A DNA stretch of 64,000 bases from Actinospica robiniae DSM 44927 (lineage in GTDB: Bacteria > Actinomycetota > Actinomycetes > Streptomycetales > Catenulisporaceae). The translations under genes were made by a program, and so were the position numbers. Under the pieces are notes generated by a model that was not told where the DNA came from, did no database searches, and worked only from the letters and a program-made list of their open reading frames with translations. Each line of letters begins with the position of its first letter. The stretch's first letter is position 1. Where the stretch lies: positions 1,671,372 through 1,735,371 of the forward strand of contig NZ_KI632511.1 of NCBI RefSeq assembly GCF_000504285.1, written 5' to 3'. Positions 59,707-64,000 of the stretch are shown piece by piece.

Positions 59707-59739
59707 CTACAGCGATGTAGAAATACTACAAGCTTGTAG
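59707..59739. promoter_or_regulatory. BlaI-type operators 3 and 4 (tandem)
   Basis: CTACAGCGATGTAG (59707-59720) and CTACAAGCTTGTAG (59726-59739), 19 bases apart centre to centre, end 52 bases before the DedA start. Tandem sites over the promoter are the classical arrangement for this repressor family. Confidence 0.7.
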
Positions 59740-59791
59740 AAGCAAGAAGCGCAGCCAGCGCCGCCGCCGGCTCTCCGGGAGGTAGGGCAAA

Positions 59792-60490
59792 GTGAACTTC
59801 TTCGATCCGAACGCGCTCCTGAGCACGACCGGGCCATACGCTCCCGCCGCCGTGTTCGCCGTGATGTTCGCCGAATCGTCGCTACCGATCGGATTCGTGT
59901 TGCCTGGCGACACTCTGCTCTTCACGGTCGGCCTCGTCTGCGCCGCCGGAATCCTGCCGCTGCCCTGGATGCTCGCGGCGGCGGCGAGCGGCGCAGTGCT
60001 CGGAGCGCACGCCGGGCTTCTGCTCGGAAGGCTCGGGTCGCGAGCGCTCTCACCACGACGCCCGCAGCGCCACGTCGTGCGAGCGGTGGAGAGGTTCGAA
60101 CGGCTCACCGCGCGGCGCGGGTTCGGGCCGGCCTTGGTCGCCGCCAGGTTCATCCCCCTGGCGCGGTCGGCGACCGGGCCCCTCTCCGGCTTGCTACGTG
60201 TCCCGGTCGCGCGATTCACCGGCTGGGCCACGCTCGGCGGACTCGCCTGGACCGGATCCCTCATCTCCGGCGGTTACCTCATCGGGCGCGTAGCTCCGGG
60301 GCTCGAACGCTTCGTCCCGGAAGTCCTCATGCTGGCTGCGCTCTCGTTCCCGGTCGCCGCCTCACTCGGCTTCATATTCACCTGCCTGCGGGCGCGACGG
60401 GCCCTCGTACCTACACCCCCGACCGCCCCGATGCCGCGATTGGCGGTCGGAGGAGAACCGGACCTCGCCGCCACGACTGCGCCGCACTGA
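59792..60490 (+). CDS. DedA family membrane protein
   Basis: A 232-residue inner-membrane protein. AVMFAESSLPIGFVLPGDTL, GAVLGAHAGLLLGRLGSRAL and GFGPALVAARFIPLARSATG, PLSGLLRVPVARFTGWATLG are the conserved DedA re-entrant and helix motifs (E..lP..PGe, and R.ipg.R). DedA proteins flip phospholipids or carrier lipids and affect envelope stress resistance. GTG at 59792 follows GGGAGGTAGGGCAAA. It lies downstream of the tandem operators and 45 bases before another membrane gene. Confidence 0.9.
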   Translation: MNFFDPNALLSTTGPYAPAAVFAVMFAESSLPIGFVLPGDTLLFTVGLVCAAGILPLPWMLAAAASGAVLGAHAGLLLGRLGSRALSPRRPQRHVVRAVERFERLTARRGFGPALVAARFIPLARSATGPLSGLLRVPVARFTGWATLGGLAWTGSLISGGYLIGRVAPGLERFVPEVLMLAALSFPVAASLGFIFTCLRARRALVPTPPTAPMPRLAVGGEPDLAATTAPH

Positions 60491-60535
60491 AACCCAGTAA
60501 TCCGCTCAACCGTCGGACCCGAGAACGCGAACGGG

Positions 60536-61759
60536 GTGAGCCCTTTGACGCGAGCGCCGAAAACACCGCTACCTGAGACCATCGTCGACCCGAGCGACCG
60601 AACACAGGCTGACCCGGCCGAAACGAAGCGGCTCCGGCTACAGCGTTGGGGCGCGCTGACGATATGGGCCGCGCTGACTTCGATTTGGTTCGCCCGCCGC
60701 GGCGGCTATTCCTGGCACTACTTCGTGCACGGGAGCGCGCTGCTGTTCGACGGCGCGAGCGGAGGCGCCCCCACCGGAGGGATGCACATCTACGCCGACT
60801 ATCCCCAGCTGCAGATCGGCCCGGTGAGCTTCGTGGTCGCCCAGGGCTTACGGCACATGGGGCCCGCGAACGGGCTGTACGCGGCGGAGATATTCATGAC
60901 GGGCCTCGGGCTCGTCGCGCTGCACGTCATCGAACGGATCGCTGCGGCCTCGCGCCCCGAGGCGATCGGCGACCGGCGTTGGCATCATACGATGCTCGTC
61001 GGCGGGGCGCCCTTCATGATCGGCTGGACTGATCTGAGCGTGGCATACGCTCACCTCGACGACGTCCTCGCCTTAATCTTCGCGCTGGTCGCACTCTGGT
61101 CGGTCGCCGCCGGCCTGCCCGCGCTCACGGGAGTCTGCCTCGGCCTGTCAGTTGATGCCAAGCCGTGGTCGCTGGTGTTCCTCCCGATGATTCTCGCTCT
61201 GCCTCGCCGAGCATGGCACTACGCGGCAGCATGGACGACACTCGTCGTGATGCTCGGCTGGCTCCCATTCGTCGCAGCCGACTTCCACACGGTCGCGGCC
61301 GCATCGCAGTTCACGATCACGAACGAGCGCGACTCGGCCCTGCGTGCCCTCGGCGTCGGCGATCCGGTCACACCGAGATGGGACCGTGCGGCGCAGATCG
61401 CTCTCGCCTGTCTGCTGGGCGCCGAGGCCGTGCGCCGCCGACGCTGGCCTGCGCTGATCCTGCTCGGCGTCGGCGCGCGCGTCGCCTTGGATCCCGGCGT
61501 ATACGGCTATTACACCGCGGGCGTGCTGCTCGGAGCGCTGCTCTGGGACCTCGTCGGCTCAGGTCTGTGGATGCCGATCTGGACCGTCGCGTCGGGCGCC
61601 GTTCTCGCCGCAACGCCCCTGCTCATCTCCGATGCCGCATTGCGCGGCCAGATGAGACTATCGCTCGTCATCGCCTTCACCTGCGCCCTGTTGTTCGGGC
61701 CGACGGCGTCAAGCACACATACGCCAGCCACGGACAATCGCCTCGCAACGCTGCGATAA
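60536..61759 (+). CDS. polytopic membrane protein (GT-C-like)
   Basis: A 407-residue protein with about ten helices, e.g. WGALTIWAALTSIWFAR, VLALIFALVALWSVAAGLPA, WTTLVVMLGWLPFVAADFHT, PALILLGVGARVALDPGVYG. The first loop has HYFVHGSALLFDGASGG and HIYADYPQLQIGPVSF, and a later loop VSVDAKPW-like LSVDAKPWSLVFLP. The overall look is that of DUF2029/GT87-type mannosyltransferases with acidic first loop, but the usual DxD is not clear. GTG at 60536. Expected to be co-transcribed with dedA and so under the same operators. A carrier-lipid-linked sugar transferase is a guess. Confidence 0.65.
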   Translation: MSPLTRAPKTPLPETIVDPSDRTQADPAETKRLRLQRWGALTIWAALTSIWFARRGGYSWHYFVHGSALLFDGASGGAPTGGMHIYADYPQLQIGPVSFVVAQGLRHMGPANGLYAAEIFMTGLGLVALHVIERIAAASRPEAIGDRRWHHTMLVGGAPFMIGWTDLSVAYAHLDDVLALIFALVALWSVAAGLPALTGVCLGLSVDAKPWSLVFLPMILALPRRAWHYAAAWTTLVVMLGWLPFVAADFHTVAAASQFTITNERDSALRALGVGDPVTPRWDRAAQIALACLLGAEAVRRRRWPALILLGVGARVALDPGVYGYYTAGVLLGALLWDLVGSGLWMPIWTVASGAVLAATPLLISDAALRGQMRLSLVIAFTCALLFGPTASSTHTPATDNRLATLR

Positions 61760-62029
61760 CCGGCAATGCGGCCAGGTGCGCCGGCTTCCAGACACAGCGT
61801 TCCGCTGATGAGCGTTGAAGATCTTAACCGGATCTGAGCAGGTTCCTTGCCAGTTCTGAAAATACTCGCAAATAAGATCCTGGCGCGGGCACTGGGATTG
61901 CCCGTACATGGTGGGTCCTGGGTTGACCTGCCAGGTGGGCTGCCGGACTATCCGGGTATCACAACCGCTTTTGGCACTGATGCCGGAGCCCGAACGGCAG
62001 CCCACCGTTTACCGTTCCCCTCGCCAAAG
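61760..62029. other. 270 bases without a gene
   Basis: Nothing supported. The AT-richer stretch at 61830-61880 (GAAAATACTCGCAAATAAGA) may belong to a mobile-element end. Confidence 0.35.
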
Positions 62030-62270
62030 CGATGATGTTGAGCTCCACATGCGCCGGTCCGCGTACGAAGCCGACGGCGCGCAGCGCATCGGCGTCGGCC
62101 GCGCTGAGAATCTCCGCGAGCTCGGGGGCGATGCGCGTACCGCTGTGCGCGCATACGGCTCCCAGGTAGCCGACCTCATCCGCGATGCCGAGTAAGACCT
62201 CGAGATCGCGTTGCGCACCAGCCGTTGGTTGAGCACCGCCAGGGCCATGCCGCCCTCTGGCCACGGCCGT
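62030..62270 (-). pseudogene. GHMP-type kinase remnant
   Basis: The reverse strand reads ALAVLNQRLVRN (62253 downward), then one frame over RDLEVLLGIADEVGYLGAVC and AHSGTRIAPELAEILSAADA. NQR and AHSGT match the C-terminal part of GHMP kinases such as L-threonine kinase. Only about 60 residues and one frame change remain. Confidence 0.45.
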
Positions 62271-62289
62271 CGGTCCGTTGACAAGCCTA

Positions 62290-62324
62290 CCTCTCTAACG
62301 GTTAGACTATAACCGTTAGAGAGG
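62290..62324. promoter_or_regulatory. PadR operator
   Basis: CCTCTCTAACGGTTA and TAACCGTTAGAGAGG, a perfect 15-bp inverted repeat around GACTA. It ends 10 bases before the padR GTG and includes the probable ribosome binding site GAGAGGTGAG. Internal ACGGTTA/TAACCGT is AT-rich and may hold the -10 region. Confidence 0.75.
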
Positions 62325-62334
62325 TGAGCGGTCG

Positions 62335-62862
62335 GTGCAGCAGGAAGTCGTCTTAGCGCTCCTCGCGAAGGAGCCTCGCCATGGTTCGCAGCTTCGCGCC
62401 CGGCTGGAGGCCGCACTCGGGCCGGTCGGTGACGGGCTGAACGCCGGCCACGTGTACGTCATCCTCGCCCGCTTGGAAAAGGCCGGGCTGGTGGAACGTG
62501 ATGGAGCCGAAGAGCCCGCGCAACGGCAGGACCGCAAGAGCTACCGCCTCACACCGGCAGGACGGGAGCGGCTGGCCGAGTGGCTCGCCGACGTCACGTG
62601 GCCCAAACAGGATCAAGCCGACTTCCACCTGAAGCTCATCGTCGCCGACCAGGGCCGCCTGGCCGATCCGATCGCCCTCGTCGACGTGCAGCGTCGCGAG
62701 TTGCTTCGCCGCTTGCGCGACGCACAGCGCGCCGCGATGGCCGAGCCGGGCGATTCCGAAGCCGTGCTGCTGCTGGAGGGCATCGTGCTCAGGCTTCAGG
62801 CGGACCTGCGCTGGCTCGAGGCGTGTGAACGTACATGGACCGAACGAAGGGGAAAGCGATGA
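62335..62862 (+). CDS. PadR family transcriptional regulator
   Basis: A 175-residue PadR protein. Winged helix: VVLALLAKEPRHGSQLRARL, NAGHVYVILARLEKAGLVER, DRKSYRLTPAGRERLAEWL. The C-terminal helices (LADPIALVDVQRRELLRRLR, EAVLLLEGIVLRLQADLRWL) are for dimerisation. GTG at 62335 lies 10 bases after the 35-base operator, so it must shut off its own operon. The stop overlaps the ABC ATPase start (ATGA), making regulator and transporter one transcript. Confidence 0.93.
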   Translation: MQQEVVLALLAKEPRHGSQLRARLEAALGPVGDGLNAGHVYVILARLEKAGLVERDGAEEPAQRQDRKSYRLTPAGRERLAEWLADVTWPKQDQADFHLKLIVADQGRLADPIALVDVQRRELLRRLRDAQRAAMAEPGDSEAVLLLEGIVLRLQADLRWLEACERTWTERRGKR

Positions 62863-63602
62863 ACAGCACGGGGGGAGCGCTAGTGTGCGCTCGCGGTCTG
62901 CGCAAGGACTACGGCACGGGGGAAGCACTCGTACGCGCGCTCGACGAGGTCGACGTCGAGATCGCGAGCGGCGAGTCGGTGGCGGTGATGGGACCGAGCG
63001 GATGCGGCAAGTCGACCCTCCTGCACCTGCTCGGCGGCCTCGACCGGCCGACGGCCGGGGAGGTATGGCTGGGCGGACGCCGCACCGACCGGCTCTCCGA
63101 GCGCGGCTCCGCTCGGGTCCGGCAGAGCGAGATCGGGTTCGTCTTCCAGTCCTTCCACCTCATGGAAGAGCTGACCGCGCAGGAGAACGTCGAACTTCCG
63201 GCGTTGCTGGCCAGGCGCTCCCCGTGCGCGGCCCGCGAGCGCGCCCGAACGCTTCTCGACCAGGTGGGGCTCACGGACCGCGCCCAGCACCTGCCCTCGC
63301 AGCTTTCCGGTGGCCAGCGCCAACGCGTCGCCATCGCTCGGGCGCTGGCCAACGAGCCGACGATCGTCCTGGCCGACGAGCCGACCGGCAATCTGGACTC
63401 CGCCTCCACCCTGGACGTGTTGCGCCTGTTCGAGGCCTTACATGCGTCGGGACTGACCGTTGTGGTCGTAACACACGATGAGCGCATCGCCGCCACTGCG
63501 GACCGATTGATCACGATGCGCGACGGGGCCTTCGTGGACGAGATGAGGCTGACCGGCGGCACGCGCGCGAGCCTCGCCGATCTCGCCGGGCTGGAGGGCT
63601 GA
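62859..63602 (+). CDS. MacB-type ABC transporter ATPase
   Basis: A 247-residue LolD/MacB-like ATPase. Walker A GPSGCGKSTLLHLLGGLDRP, Q-loop FVFQSFHLMEELTAQENVEL, signature LSGGQRQRVAIARALA and Walker B IVLADEPTGNLDS are complete. ATG at 62859 overlaps padR. It works with the FtsX-type permease encoded 3 bases downstream. PadR-controlled systems of this type commonly export peptides or antibiotics. Confidence 0.95.
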   Translation: MNSTGGALVCARGLRKDYGTGEALVRALDEVDVEIASGESVAVMGPSGCGKSTLLHLLGGLDRPTAGEVWLGGRRTDRLSERGSARVRQSEIGFVFQSFHLMEELTAQENVELPALLARRSPCAARERARTLLDQVGLTDRAQHLPSQLSGGQRQRVAIARALANEPTIVLADEPTGNLDSASTLDVLRLFEALHASGLTVVVVTHDERIAATADRLITMRDGAFVDEMRLTGGTRASLADLAGLEG

Positions 63603-63605
63603 CCG

Positions 63606-64000
63606 ATGGGAAGGCTGCTCCTCATCCGACGCCTGGTCGCCAAGGACTTGCGCCGCCGTCCCGCGCAGGCGCTCCTGCTCACGCTCGCCATCGCGACGGC
63701 GGCGACGACACTGACTCTGGGGCTGGCGCTGCGAGGCGCGATCGACAACCCCTACGCCCGCACCCAGACCGCCACCAACGGACCCGACGTCATCGCAACG
63801 CTCCTGCCCGATGGTCCGCACGCCGGTGCGCGAATCGACCCTGGGCAGGTTGCTACCCTCGAACACGCGTCTGGCGTGGCCGCGAGCAGCGGGCCGTTCC
63901 CGGTGACCTGGACGCTGATTCAGCGAGGGCAGGCCCGCGAAGGTGCCGAGGTGGAAGGGCGCAGCGAGCTGCCGGCCGCGGTCGATCAGCCGAAGCTGAT
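63606..64000 (+). CDS. FtsX-like ABC permease, partial
   Basis: The first 131 residues of a permease, cut by the window end. LLLIRRLVAKDLRRRPAQAL then LLTLAIATAATTLTLGLALR is the first cytoplasmic helix and membrane segment, followed by an extracytoplasmic domain (NGPDVIATLLPDGPHAGARI) as in FtsX/MacB permeases. ATG at 63606 is 3 bases after the ATPase stop. Confidence 0.85.
   Translation, partial: MGRLLLIRRLVAKDLRRRPAQALLLTLAIATAATTLTLGLALRGAIDNPYARTQTATNGPDVIATLLPDGPHAGARIDPGQVATLEHASGVAASSGPFPVTWTLIQRGQAREGAEVEGRSELPAAVDQPKL

Overview
The window is a high-GC (about 70 %) chromosomal segment of an actinobacterium. Support comes from mycothiol-dependent (MDMPI-type) enzymes, MmyB-type XRE and MocR regulators, an FxsB-like radical SAM protein, frequent GTG starts and ATGA/GTGA overlaps. 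It reads as an accessory region: functional operons lie between many broken genes, insertion-sequence scars and short regulatory palindromes. No rRNA, no CRISPR array and no intact transposase were found.

Layout. 0-3 kb is IS debris: an IS21-type istA/istB split by a segment carrying a small zinc-finger membrane protein, then an IS5-type fragment beside a truncated hypothetical gene. 4.3-10.4 kb is the most interesting block. It is a one-direction operon resembling a ribosomally made peptide (RiPP) pathway: a 54-residue acidic candidate precursor, a radical SAM/SPASM enzyme, a separately encoded HExxH protein, an MDMPI-type enzyme, a PhyH-type oxygenase lacking the usual carboxylate iron ligand, an MFS exporter and a retropepsin-like protein. 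10.4-17.1 kb holds a decaying non-ribosomal peptide cluster: a thioesterase with a Cys nucleophile, an A-PCP module with an in-frame stop, an MFS exporter, a truncated methyltransferase, a truncated SbnB/ornithine cyclodeaminase-like gene, a formyltransferase and a twice-frameshifted peptide deformylase.

17-20.5 kb, 28.9-29.7 kb and 39.4-40.8 kb contain single small genes resembling toxin-immunity families (DUF7660-like, GYDLHITR-type, SMI1/KNR4, DUF4265-like). Three of them lie between the same two repeats, called A and B here, always in the order A-gene-B. 20.7-23.2 kb contains a broken two-component system and a second istB remnant. 23.3-28.4 kb is an intact operon of ABC ATPase, permease and a secreted YncE/phosphoesterase protein.

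29.9-44.7 kb holds ordinary metabolic and regulatory genes: YceI, a MocR/MFS pair, a LysR/MFS pair, a hydrolase with its TetR regulator and three matching operators, and SDR, HIBADH-like and XRE genes. It also contains a 165-bp MITE and fragments of mqnD and an NRPS adenylation domain. 44.7-47 kb is a gene graveyard (IS701, msrB, TetR). 47-54 kb carries a Tat-exported CE15 glucuronoyl esterase, a UbiD/UbiX decarboxylase pair and an HTH/Clp-N pair under a palindromic operator. 54-64 kb carries a membrane protein with an OmpR-type two-component system, an M56 peptidase, a DedA protein with a polytopic partner, four CTACA-N4-TGTAG operators with no matching repressor gene in view, and a PadR-controlled MacB-type ABC system that runs off the end.
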